From Paracoccaceae bacterium (GTDB lineage: Bacteria; Pseudomonadota; Alphaproteobacteria; Rhodobacterales; Rhodobacteraceae): a stretch of 64,000 bases of DNA. Positions 1 through 7,106 of this stretch are shown here, one piece after another. Every line of letters starts with the position of its first letter. The first letter of the stretch is position 1. The stretch is taken from the NCBI GenBank assembly GCA_024304985.1, contig JAMWZC010000002.1:434001-498000 (forward strand), given 5' to 3'. The notes beneath the pieces were generated by a model that was given only the letters and a program-made list of their open reading frames with translations, had not been told where the DNA came from and made no database searches. A program made the translations under genes and the position numbers.

Positions 1-2
1 TG

Positions 3-425
3 TTTCCGGCCACCGAAGATGCCGTGCGCGCGGGCCTGTTGCACTGTCGTCGCGCCATGAGGACGGCCGGCATGTGCACCGACCTGACCGGACGCGCCGA
101 GATCGTTCTGGCAGAGGCTCTCAACAACATCACCGAACACGGTCGCCCTCATGGGCAAACGGGCTGGATCAGCCTGCGCTGCGACCTTTGCCAGGCAGGT
201 CTGCGGGTCGTGATCACGGATCGATGCCGCCCTTTGCCCCAGGACCTGCTGGCTTTATCGGGCGATATGCGACCTATGCCCGGCAATCTTGATCTGGCCG
301 ACCTGCCGGAAGGTGGTTTCGGCTGGCACTTGATACGCCTGCTGACCCACGATCTGGCCTGCAAGCACGAGGCTTTTGGAAACCGTTTATGCTTTCTGGT
401 GCCGCGCAATCCTGGAAAAGACTGA
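3..425 (+). CDS. ATP-binding anti-sigma factor-type serine kinase (HATPase_c_2), 5'-truncated by window edge
   Basis: The reading frame is open from the window edge, so the true start lies upstream; a GTG at 24 is probably internal. The protein resembles the C-terminal part of RsbW/SpoIIAB-like GHKL ATPases, which bind an anti-anti-sigma factor or sigma factor in partner-switching stress pathways. The N-box is visible as EIVLAEALNNITEH, with the Glu and Asn that hold Mg-ATP. A degenerate G-box GGFGWHLIRLL follows near the C-terminus, where the family usually has a glycine-rich loop plus LIR. In this lineage such genes usually follow STAS and PP2C phosphatase genes; that cannot be checked here. 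The family call is good; the partner is unknown. Confidence 0.75.
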   Translation, partial: FPATEDAVRAGLLHCRRAMRTAGMCTDLTGRAEIVLAEALNNITEHGRPHGQTGWISLRCDLCQAGLRVVITDRCRPLPQDLLALSGDMRPMPGNLDLADLPEGGFGWHLIRLLTHDLACKHEAFGNRLCFLVPRNPGKD

Positions 426-754
426 TACGCGAAGGCGCGCGCGGGGGGCGGGACCATGGTGCCAATCTCATGGAGACCGCCCTTTCTATCTGAAACAGCG
501 CATCCGTGACCTTTGAAACTGATGATCAATCGGCAAGCGCCAAAGGTTTCGTAGAAATGCCGCAATCCAACCCGAATAGCGCCAGATTCGCTGCGCATAA
601 GGAAGGTTGTAGCTGCATGGCTTCTCCCGGCGTCGCGCGTTTAATAGCCCCCACCCAGTGCGCGATGTCGGGACCTTGCCTTCCGCCTTGTTCAGACAGT
701 TGCATTCAGGCGCAAGCCTCCTACTGTGCCACTAGAACAATAGGAGGGTTCCCC
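426..754. other. Intergenic region upstream of the gamma-glutamyltransferase gene
   Basis: This is about 330 bases with no supportable gene. The frame of the downstream gene is open back to 506, but that extension has no ribosome binding site and an unlikely composition. A weak promoter-like pair lies near the 3' end: TTGCAT at 700-705 and TACTGT at 722-727, 16 bases apart. No terminator-like hairpin with a T-run was seen after the gene ending at 425. Confidence 0.5.
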
Positions 755-2332
755 ATGAGAGATTTCCAGAGTCCGGGTCGGTCCACGGTGATGGCCACCA
801 ACGGGATGTGTGCCACATCGCATCCTCTGGCGGCCAAGGTCGCCATCGAGACGCTGGAGCGTGGAGGAACGGCCATGGATGCCGCCATTGCCGGCGCTGT
901 GCTTCTGGGAATTTGCGAGCCGCATATGTGCGGCATCGGCGGTGACTGCTTCGTCTTGATCTCGCAGCCGGGCCAGCCCGATATCGTGGCGCTGAACGGG
1001 TCGGGTCGTGCCCCCGCGGGCGCGAACGCGGCCGCGCTGCGGGACCGTGGGCAGACAACCGTGCCTCTGCGCGGGCCCGAGGCCGTGACCATTCCCGGTG
1101 CAATCGATGCATTCTGCACCCTGTCCGAAGATCATGGAAAGCTGGGAATTGACGCCCTTCTGGCCCCTGCCATCCGTTACGCTGAAGAGGGTGTTCCCGT
1201 CGGTCCGCGCGTGGCGATGGACTGGCCTGGCGCGTCCAAGGCGCTGCAGGGTCATGCACCGCAATACTATCTGCCGAATGGACAGGTGCCCGTGAAGGGG
1301 CAACTTTTCCGCCTGCCCGCGCAGGCCGAGGCGCTGCGCCGCATCGCGCGTAATGGACGCGCTGGGTTTTACGAAGGTGAGGTGGCCGAGGATCTGGTCG
1401 CCGCGTTAAAAGCTGCGGGGGGCGTGCATGAACTGTCCGATTTCGCCACGCAGCGCTGCAACTACAACAATCCGGTGAGCGGCCTCTACAAGGGGACGGA
1501 ACTTGTTGAGCACGCGCCGAACGGGCAGGGCGCGACCGCCATTCTGTTGCTGAACATCCTGTCGCACTTCGATATCGCCAGCATGGACCCGCTTGGCGTG
1601 GAACGTCTGCATATCGAGGCTGAGGCGACAAGACTGGCCTATGACGCCCGCAACCGATTTATCGCGGACCCGGACCACACCACCCGGCTGGATCACATGC
1701 TGGCCCCCGAAACCGCCCGGCGCTTGGCTGGTCTGATCGATCCCAAGCGGGCCATGGCCTCGGCCCACGCGGCGAGCGAGGCGATCCACAAGGACACGGT
1801 CTATATCACAGTGGTGGACCGTGACCGCATGGCCGTGTCGCTGATCTATTCGCTGTTCCACCCTTTTGGCTCGGGTATCGCGTCCGAGAAATTCGGCATC
1901 CTGCTCCAGAACCGCGGCGCGGGCTTCACACTGGAAGAGGGCCACGCCAACGAAATGGCACCCGGCAAGCGTCCTATGCACACCATCATTCCCGGCATGT
2001 TGCGCGTGGACGGACGTGTGACCATGCCCTTCGGTGTGATGGGCGGGGCCTATCAGTGCACGGGTCATGCCCGTTTCGTGTCGAACATGGTCGATTTCGG
2101 GATGGAGGCGCAGGCTGCCATTGACGCGCCGCGCGCCTTTGCGGAAGGCAACCTGCTCAAGGTCGAAAGTGGCTATCCAGACGCCGTCCGCGCCAAGTTG
2201 GCCGAAATGGGGCATGATGTCAGCCTTGCCGATAGCCCCATCGGTGGTGCCCAGTCGATCCTGATCCGCGAGGATGGTGTTCTCGAAGGCGCCTCAGACC
2301 CGCGCAAGGATGGCTGCGCGCTGGGATATTGA
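755..2332 (+). CDS. Gamma-glutamyltransferase family protein, no signal peptide
   Basis: This 525-residue protein belongs to the GGT Ntn-hydrolase family. These enzymes are made as a proenzyme, cut themselves before a threonine, and then hydrolyse or transfer gamma-glutamyl groups. The N-terminal GGT signature ATNGMCATSHPLAA and the conserved GGNAMDAA-like stretch (RGGTAMDAAIAGAV) are present. The likely processing and catalytic Thr is about residue 348 in KDTVYITVVD, followed by AVSLIYSLFHPFGSG. The start at 755 is chosen because AGGAGG lies seven bases upstream. There is no signal peptide, unlike periplasmic GGTs, so action in the cytoplasm is inferred. The substrate may be a gamma-glutamyl amide or another amide; the acyl-side specificity cannot be read. 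A hairpin terminator follows. Confidence 0.85.
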   Translation: MRDFQSPGRSTVMATNGMCATSHPLAAKVAIETLERGGTAMDAAIAGAVLLGICEPHMCGIGGDCFVLISQPGQPDIVALNGSGRAPAGANAAALRDRGQTTVPLRGPEAVTIPGAIDAFCTLSEDHGKLGIDALLAPAIRYAEEGVPVGPRVAMDWPGASKALQGHAPQYYLPNGQVPVKGQLFRLPAQAEALRRIARNGRAGFYEGEVAEDLVAALKAAGGVHELSDFATQRCNYNNPVSGLYKGTELVEHAPNGQGATAILLLNILSHFDIASMDPLGVERLHIEAEATRLAYDARNRFIADPDHTTRLDHMLAPETARRLAGLIDPKRAMASAHAASEAIHKDTVYITVVDRDRMAVSLIYSLFHPFGSGIASEKFGILLQNRGAGFTLEEGHANEMAPGKRPMHTIIPGMLRVDGRVTMPFGVMGGAYQCTGHARFVSNMVDFGMEAQAAIDAPRAFAEGNLLKVESGYPDAVRAKLAEMGHDVSLADSPIGGAQSILIREDGVLEGASDPRKDGCALGY

Positions 2333-2346
2333 TCATCATATCATTG

Positions 2347-2374
2347 AAAGGGCGGGCCAACGGCCTGCCCTTTT
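2347..2374 (+). terminator. Intrinsic terminator between ggt homologue and hspQ
   Basis: A 12-base-pair stem (AAAGGGCGGGCC paired with GGCCTGCCCTTT, one G-T pair) with an AAC loop is followed by TTTT. It begins 14 bases after the stop codon at 2332. The A-run on its left side lets it also serve the convergent hspQ gene. Confidence 0.8.
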
Positions 2375-2398
2375 CATGTCCGATCCACGTCGAGCTGG

Positions 2399-2725
2399 TC
2401 AGTTCAACTGGAAATGCAGCGGATAGTGACCATCCTGAAACGGTCCGAAAAGATCAGGAATATCCGGGTGATCCACTGGTTCGCCCGAATAATCGGCGAT
2501 CAGGTTCTGCTCGGACACATAGGCGACATAATAGCTTTGATCGTTCTCGGCCAGAAGATGGTAAAACGGCTGCTCCTTCACGGGGCGGCTGTCTTCGGGA
2601 ATGGCATCATACCATTCCTCGGTGTTGTTGAATTGCGGGTCTACGTCAAAGACAACCCCTCTGAACGGGTGCTTCTTGTGGCGGACGACCTGGCCCAGAT
2701 GATATTTTGCGCGTGTCTTCAGCAT
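2399..2725 (-). CDS. hspQ: Heat shock protein HspQ
   Basis: This 108-residue protein matches the HspQ / hemimethylated-DNA-binding YccV-like family, small proteins that act in heat-shock proteolysis as Lon specificity factors in enterobacteria. Family hallmarks are AKYHLGQVVRHKKHPFRGVVFDVDP, quoted here only in its parts GQVVRHK and FRGVVFDVDP, then PFYHLLAEN and YVSEQNL near the C-terminus. The start at 2725 is chosen because homologues begin at MLKTRAKY; an ATG 18 codons upstream is considered unlikely. Upstream, CTTGAAA (complement of 2759-2765) resembles a sigma-32 -35 element, but the matching -10 would sit almost on the start codon, so heat-shock control is only a suggestion. Confidence 0.9.
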   Translation of the reverse strand: MLKTRAKYHLGQVVRHKKHPFRGVVFDVDPQFNNTEEWYDAIPEDSRPVKEQPFYHLLAENDQSYYVAYVSEQNLIADYSGEPVDHPDIPDLFGPFQDGHYPLHFQLN

Positions 2726-2816
2726 AGCGATGCGGCCCCTATGCGGTCTGATTAGCCCTTTCAAGGGGTATTTGTCCAATGTTAGGGCGCAGGTCCGGGG
2801 AAACAGTGTGTGGTCG

Positions 2817-2828
2817 CTGTCATGACAG
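2817..2828. promoter_or_regulatory. Perfect 12-bp palindrome CTGTCATGACAG in the divergent hspQ / transglycosylase gap
   Basis: The sequence is fully self-complementary and lies about 90 bases upstream of hspQ and 170 bases upstream of the divergent lipoprotein gene. It looks like a dimeric repressor operator, but no regulator can be named. Confidence 0.4.
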
Positions 2829-2889
2829 TGCCATAAATGCCCGGCATTGCGTCACTTTTTCACCATGTACCGGTGATGCCGTCAGGTCG

Positions 2890-2919
2890 GCGTCACCCTG
2901 CCGGGTTCGGCGGTGACGC
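2890..2919. promoter_or_regulatory. Long inverted repeat upstream of the lytic transglycosylase gene
   Basis: The arms GCGTCACC (2890-2897) and GGTGACGC (2912-2919) pair perfectly. Inside them GCCG and CGGC pair around a GGTT loop, giving 12 base pairs with a two-base bulge. A related element, TCACC-N7-GGTGA, lies about 35 bases to the left. There is no T-run, so an operator or 5' leader structure is more likely than a terminator. Confidence 0.4.
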
Positions 2920-3000
2920 AGGAATTGTGATTTCCTCTGCCGGGCCTTTCCGCTAAAGTGCAATAAAACATAATAAATCGTTTCGTGAAACGAGAGGCAG

Positions 3001-3591
3001 ATGAGCAGATATCTTCGCGCCTTGATCCTGTTGATGGTTCTTGCATCCTGTGGCAGCCCCGAGTTTTCGGCGCCGCGTAATCTGGACAACGCCTGTGCCA
3101 TCCTCAGTGAGCGCCCAAACTACGCAAGAGCCTTGCGCGCCACCGAGCGGCGCTGGGGCATTCCCGTGGCCGTGCAGATGGCCACGATCTATCAGGAAAG
3201 CAAATTCATCGGCAACGCGCGCACGCCGTTCCAGTACACGCTGGGTGTCATTCCGATGGGCCGTCAAAGCTCGGCCTATGGATACAGTCAGGCGCTGGAC
3301 GCCACATGGCGCGAGTATCAGGTCGATCAGCGCAGGATGAGCGCGCGGCGCGACCGGATTGATGACGCGACCGATTTCATGGGCTGGTACATGAACCGCT
3401 CGCGCGAAAGAAACGGCATCGCGTTGACCGACGCGCGCAACCAGTATCTGGCCTATCACGAAGGTCATACCGGGTTCGCCCGTGGGTCCTATAACGCGAA
3501 AAGCTGGCTGGTGCGGATCGCGGGAGCGGTACAGGACCGCGCGGTGATGTATGATGCGCAACTGCTGTCCTGTCCCAACAGGTTACGCTAG
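3001..3591 (+). CDS. Lytic transglycosylase SLT-domain lipoprotein
   Basis: This 196-residue lipoprotein has a type II signal sequence ending in the lipobox LASC, with the lipidated Cys at residue 17. It probably sits at the periplasmic side of a membrane and cuts peptidoglycan. The SLT-type catalytic Glu is in YQESKF (about residue 66). SAYGYSQAL (the G-Y-x-Q signature) and YLAYHEGHTGFA towards the C-terminus also fit the family. It is small for a transglycosylase but matches a short form common in this lineage. The upstream gap holds two palindromes. The next gene starts 39 bases downstream on the same strand. Confidence 0.85.
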   Translation: MSRYLRALILLMVLASCGSPEFSAPRNLDNACAILSERPNYARALRATERRWGIPVAVQMATIYQESKFIGNARTPFQYTLGVIPMGRQSSAYGYSQALDATWREYQVDQRRMSARRDRIDDATDFMGWYMNRSRERNGIALTDARNQYLAYHEGHTGFARGSYNAKSWLVRIAGAVQDRAVMYDAQLLSCPNRLR

Positions 3592-3630
3592 ATGCGGCAC
3601 CTCGCGCAGGTGCGGTAAGGATGTGTCGCT

Positions 3631-4812
3631 GTGACCCGACGTTTGCGTAATGCCGATCCCGCATTGCACAGGCACAGACGCGCAGCGTTGCGCGCACGGA
3701 TCGCACGTCCGCTGTTGATCTTCGGGATGGGCAGCGCGGGTGGGGCGGGCAGCATGTCACATGGCGCGCTGCGCTACCTCACGGGGTGGGACGGGCACGA
3801 GTCCCTTTCCCTGCTGGTGCTGGGGCAGGACAAGGACAGACTGATCCTCGCCAGCCCTTTCATGCAACCTCTGGCCGCTGAAACCCTCCCGGAACTGGAC
3901 CCTGTTTTCGCGCCGGTCGCTGCATGGCCCGATCTGGTGCGCGACCTGCTACCGATGGGACAGATTGGCGTAATCGGCTTTGAAGAGATGCCTCTGTCCG
4001 TGGCGCGGGGTTTCGGGCCGCGTATCGGCCCCGATCCCGAGGCGTCGGATGCGCTGGACTTGATGCGCCTGATCAAAGAACCGCCAGCCTTGGATCTGCA
4101 CCGGGCGGGGGCCGCGATTTGCGACACTGTTTTTGCCCATCTGCCCACGGTTCTGCGTCCGGGTCATTCCGCAGGACAGGCGCAACGCGCGTTGGAGGCT
4201 CTGGCCCTGTCGCAGGGTGCGGACTACTGCCGGACATGGTTGACGGCACGGACCAAAGCGGATCGGCCACGGTATTGGCCCGAGGAAACCTCGGATCTTG
4301 TCTCAGAGGGTGATCAGGTGTTGATGGGGATCGCGCTGACGGTGGATGGGCATTGGGCTCATGGTATCCGTATGGGCGCGATTGGGCCGATGCAGCCTGC
4401 CCACACCCGGCTGATGGATCTTGTCGCCGATTGCCTGCGTGCAGGGATGGCTATGGCGCGTCCCGGTATAGCGGTGAAGGATCTGGCCGACGCCATGGAG
4501 GCAGTATTTGTTGCGGGCACCAATGAGATGGACCTTGGCAGCGCGCAACGTTTTCGCTTTGGGCACGGGTTGGGTCTGTCCTATGAAGATCCGATCCTGA
4601 CGGATGCTTTCGTGCAAAGCTTCGGGACAGCAACGACGACGCAGCCCGCCGGTGGAGCGGGCGGTATTCTTGACGCCGGCATGGTTCTGGAACTGCATCC
4701 CAATCTGTTCCTCCCCGGTATCGGTGGTGCCGCGCTGGGCCAGATGGTGATCGTGACCGACACCGGCGCAGAATGTCCGATCCGGTATCCGCTCTCGCCG
4801 ATGCTGCTTTGA
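3631..4812 (+). CDS. M24 (creatinase/aminopeptidase P fold) family protein with altered metal site
   Basis: This 393-residue protein has the two-domain layout of Xaa-Pro peptidase and creatinase relatives: an N-terminal domain to about residue 140, then a pita-bread domain. Aligning by eye with metal-dependent members, the His in FGHGLGL and the Glu in GMVLELHP are kept. The first Asp is Gly (LMGIALTVDG), the second Asp is His (WAHGIRMG), and the last Glu falls on Gly or Gln (ALGQMVIVTD). It may therefore not be a classical dimetal peptidase; metal-free or differently liganded M24 enzymes such as creatinase exist. The start is GTG at 3631 with AAGG ten bases upstream. The substrate is unknown. 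Confidence 0.75.
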   Translation: MTRRLRNADPALHRHRRAALRARIARPLLIFGMGSAGGAGSMSHGALRYLTGWDGHESLSLLVLGQDKDRLILASPFMQPLAAETLPELDPVFAPVAAWPDLVRDLLPMGQIGVIGFEEMPLSVARGFGPRIGPDPEASDALDLMRLIKEPPALDLHRAGAAICDTVFAHLPTVLRPGHSAGQAQRALEALALSQGADYCRTWLTARTKADRPRYWPEETSDLVSEGDQVLMGIALTVDGHWAHGIRMGAIGPMQPAHTRLMDLVADCLRAGMAMARPGIAVKDLADAMEAVFVAGTNEMDLGSAQRFRFGHGLGLSYEDPILTDAFVQSFGTATTTQPAGGAGGILDAGMVLELHPNLFLPGIGGAALGQMVIVTDTGAECPIRYPLSPMLL

Positions 4813-4821
4813 TCCGGTGTT

Positions 4822-4840
4822 TGATCAGCAGGACTGATCA
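4822..4840. promoter_or_regulatory. Inverted repeat TGATCAG-N5-CTGATCA upstream of the old-yellow-enzyme gene
   Basis: Perfect 7-base arms are separated by CAGGA, ten bases after the stop of the M24 gene and about 125 bases before the flavoenzyme start. No T-run follows directly, so an operator is favoured over a terminator. Confidence 0.4.
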
Positions 4841-4849
4841 GAACGGATA

Positions 4850-4867
4850 AATTTTTAAAATTCGACT
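4850..4867. promoter_or_regulatory. AT-rich palindrome with shared 12-mer TAAAATTCGACT (copy 1)
   Basis: AATTTT-T-AAAATT is self-complementary (4850-4862) and runs into the 12-mer TAAAATTCGACT (4856-4867). The same 12-mer is found at 6159-6170 upstream of the hydro-lyase/TRAP gene set. A shared operator or promoter element is inferred. Confidence 0.5.
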
Positions 4868-4964
4868 TATGAACCTCCTCCGAGTTAACCATTCGGCTGA
4901 TCATGGCCCCCGTCGATCTGCCATGCCCGACCGCATGTCGCGGCCCGTCCCCAAAGGAGAGATG

Positions 4965-6113
4965 ATGACCGACTCATCCAAGTCTACTGATTCCCGCGTG
5001 ACCGGCGAAAACGCCCGCCGCATCCTGCGCCGAGATCCGAACCCGCATCTTTTCCGTCCGATCAGCTTTCGCTCGGTCACGGCCCGCAACCGGATCATGC
5101 TGTCGCCCATGTGCCAGTATTCCGCGCAGGATGGGATGCCGAATGACTGGCATTTCACGCATCTTGGTGCCCGGGCAACGGGGGGTGCAGGGATCGTCTG
5201 CACCGAAGCCGTGCATGTGGCGCCGCGCGCGCGTATCACGCCCCATGATCTTGGTCTGTGGAATGACGCGCAACGCGATGCGCTCGCCCGGATCGCCGGG
5301 TTCATTACGGCCCAAGGTGCGGTGCCTGCGATCCAGTTGGGTCATGCGGGCCGCAAGGCGTCGGTCGGGCGCCCCTGGGAAGGAAGCATTCCCGTGCCCG
5401 AGTCTGAGGGCGGGTGGAGCACGGTCGGACCCTCTGCCCGCGCCTATGCGGATGGGTGGCCTACGCCTGCCGCGCTGGATCAGAACGGGATCCAGGCCGA
5501 GTTGGACGCGTTGGCCCAAGCAACTCGCCGCGCGCGAGAGGCGGGTTTCCGGATCGTCGAGCTGCATGCGGCGCATGGCTATCTGATCCATCAGTTCTAT
5601 TCACCACTCAGCAACGATCGGACCGATGCCTATGGCGGCAGTTTTGACAACCGCATCCGTTTCCTGATCGAGTCGCTGGAGGCGATGCGCAGCGAATGGC
5701 CGGATGACCTGCCGCTTTTCGTGAGGCTGAGCGTCACCGATTGGGTCGAGGGGGGCTGGTCGGTCGAAGACAGCGTGCGCCTGTGCCAGATCCTCAAGAC
5801 TCGCGGCGATGTGGATCTGATCGACTGCTCCTCGGGTGGCAACGATCCGCGCCAGCAAATCCCGATCCATCCCGGGTATCAGGTGCCTCTGGCGCGTCGC
5901 ATCCGGGCCGACACTGGGTTGGCGACAGGTGCGGTCGGCCTGATCAATGCGCCGGATCTGGCGGAATCCATCGTCGCCAACGGAGATGCCGATCTGGTTC
6001 TTCTCGGGCGCGGGTTGCTGGCCGATCCGCACTGGCCGCTCAAGGCCGCGGCGGCGCTCAAGGCCCAGAATGTGATTTGGCCGGTGCAATACGAACGGTC
6101 GAACATCTTCTGA
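4965..6113 (+). CDS. NADH:flavin oxidoreductase, old yellow enzyme (YqjM-like) family
   Basis: This is an FMN-dependent TIM-barrel ene-reductase of 382 residues. The thermophilic-like/YqjM subclass is indicated by SPMCQYSA (redox-tuning Cys about residue 50), by HAAHGYLIHQFYSPLSND (substrate-binding His pair), and by the phosphate-binding end of the barrel in DLVLLGRGLLADP. The start at 4965 fits AAAGGAGA seven bases upstream; ATG 4962 directly before it is also possible. The usual reaction is NAD(P)H-dependent reduction of activated C=C bonds, but catabolic demethylases share the fold. A 12-base sequence shared with the upstream region of the next gene suggests coregulation with the TRAP/amidase block. 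Confidence 0.9.
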   Translation: MTDSSKSTDSRVTGENARRILRRDPNPHLFRPISFRSVTARNRIMLSPMCQYSAQDGMPNDWHFTHLGARATGGAGIVCTEAVHVAPRARITPHDLGLWNDAQRDALARIAGFITAQGAVPAIQLGHAGRKASVGRPWEGSIPVPESEGGWSTVGPSARAYADGWPTPAALDQNGIQAELDALAQATRRAREAGFRIVELHAAHGYLIHQFYSPLSNDRTDAYGGSFDNRIRFLIESLEAMRSEWPDDLPLFVRLSVTDWVEGGWSVEDSVRLCQILKTRGDVDLIDCSSGGNDPRQQIPIHPGYQVPLARRIRADTGLATGAVGLINAPDLAESIVANGDADLVLLGRGLLADPHWPLKAAAALKAQNVIWPVQYERSNIF

Positions 6114-6158
6114 ACGTCAAAAACCGATAAATGAAATTGATCGAAAGCGATGAAAACA

Positions 6159-6176
6159 TAAAATTCGACTAATTTT
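6159..6176. promoter_or_regulatory. Shared 12-mer TAAAATTCGACT (copy 2) forming palindrome AAAATT-N5-AATTTT
   Basis: The arms AAAATT (6160-6165) and AATTTT (6171-6176) pair around CGACT. The 12-mer at 6159-6170 is identical to the one at 4856-4867. The site is about 75-90 bases before the hydro-lyase start, a normal place for an operator. Confidence 0.5.
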
Positions 6177-6199
6177 CGTATCTCGGGCTTACTAAGTGT

Positions 6200-6224
6200 G
6201 CGGGCCGAACTGCTGGCGGCCCGC
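6200..6224 (+). promoter_or_regulatory. Leader hairpin upstream of the hydro-lyase gene
   Basis: GCGGGCC (6200-6206) pairs with GGCCCGC (6218-6224) around an 11-base loop, 26 bases before the start codon at 6250. There is no T-run. It may stabilise the mRNA or hide part of the leader; its function is unknown. Confidence 0.35.
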
Positions 6225-6249
6225 AGCGACTTCCGAGGATCACGCGACC

Positions 6250-7047
6250 ATGCTGGACACACCGCCCAAGGCCACCACTCATTTCGACACCGCAGCAGCA
6301 TTGCGGTTGGCCTGTCGCGAAGGACGCTTTGCGGCGCCGACCAGTGGTCAGGCCAAAGGCCATCAGCAAGGCAATGTTGTCATCCTCCCGCGCGATCTTG
6401 CCGCGGATTTCCTGCGGTTCTGCGTGGTCAACCCAAAGCCCGCCCCCATTCTGGGCGTGTCCGAACCCGGAGATCCGTCCTTGCCGATGCTGGGTGACGG
6501 CATCGACATCCGCACCGATGTGCCGCGCTACCGTGTGTTTCGCGATGGTCAGCCTGCCGAACAACTGACCGACATCAGCGATCTGTGGCGGGACGATTTC
6601 GTCAGCTTCGTCATCGGCTGCTCGTTCTCGTTTGAAACGGCGCTGCTTCAGGCGCGTATTCCGGTCCGCCACATCGCAGCCGGGCGCAACGTGCCGATGT
6701 ATATCACGAACATCCAGACCCACGCCGCCGGACCTTTCGGCGGACCGATGGTCGTCTCGATGCGCGGCTTTTCGACAACCGACGCGATCCGCGCTATGGT
6801 GCTGTCGGCGCAGATGCCACAGGCGCACGGTGCGCCGGTGCATTTTGGCGATCCTGCCGCCATCGGTATCAAGGATATCCACGCGCCCGAGTTCGGCGAT
6901 GCGCCGATCCTCGAAGACGGTGACGTGCCCGTGTTCTGGGCCTGCGGCGTGACCCCGCAATCGGCGATCCGCAAGGCCAGACCGGCCATCGCGATCATGC
7001 ACGAACCCGGTCACATGCTGGTGACGGACCTTCCGACCGACGCGTGA
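6250..7047 (+). CDS. Putative hydro-lyase, DUF1445 (YcsI / D-glutamate cyclase-like) family
   Basis: This 265-residue protein matches the DUF1445 family, annotated as putative hydro-lyases and related to the N-terminal part of mammalian D-glutamate cyclase, which interconverts D-glutamate and 5-oxo-D-proline. Recognisable segments are GHQQGNVVILP, PAPILGVSEPGDP, FVIGCSFSFETAL, the invariant RNVPMYITN and FWACGVTPQ near the C-terminus, followed by PGHMLVTD. The start at 6250 is preferred over one 18 codons upstream because family members begin close to here. It heads the TRAP transporter gene set, 59 bases before dctP. It probably acts on the compound imported by that transporter; the substrate is not known. 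Confidence 0.85.
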   Translation: MLDTPPKATTHFDTAAALRLACREGRFAAPTSGQAKGHQQGNVVILPRDLAADFLRFCVVNPKPAPILGVSEPGDPSLPMLGDGIDIRTDVPRYRVFRDGQPAEQLTDISDLWRDDFVSFVIGCSFSFETALLQARIPVRHIAAGRNVPMYITNIQTHAAGPFGGPMVVSMRGFSTTDAIRAMVLSAQMPQAHGAPVHFGDPAAIGIKDIHAPEFGDAPILEDGDVPVFWACGVTPQSAIRKARPAIAIMHEPGHMLVTDLPTDA

Positions 7048-7106
7048 TGGCCACGCGGCCCTGTGCGTTCCAAGACCAATAACCGACCTCAACAAGGAGA
7101 CCACTC

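Noticed and set aside
506..754. N-terminal extension of the gamma-glutamyltransferase homologue by 83 residues
   Set aside because: The frame is open, but there is no ribosome binding site at 506, the residues are Cys-rich and unlike the family, and AGGAGG precedes the ATG at 755.
2739..2765. Sigma-32 promoter for hspQ (CTTGAAA with a CATAG-like -10)
   Set aside because: The implied start site would be only about seven bases before the ATG and would exclude the ribosome binding site, so I did not list it as a feature.
2820..3101. Open frame on the minus strand overlapping the transglycosylase gene start
   Set aside because: It overlaps the signal peptide region of a well-supported gene, has no domain, and lies across the palindromic control region.
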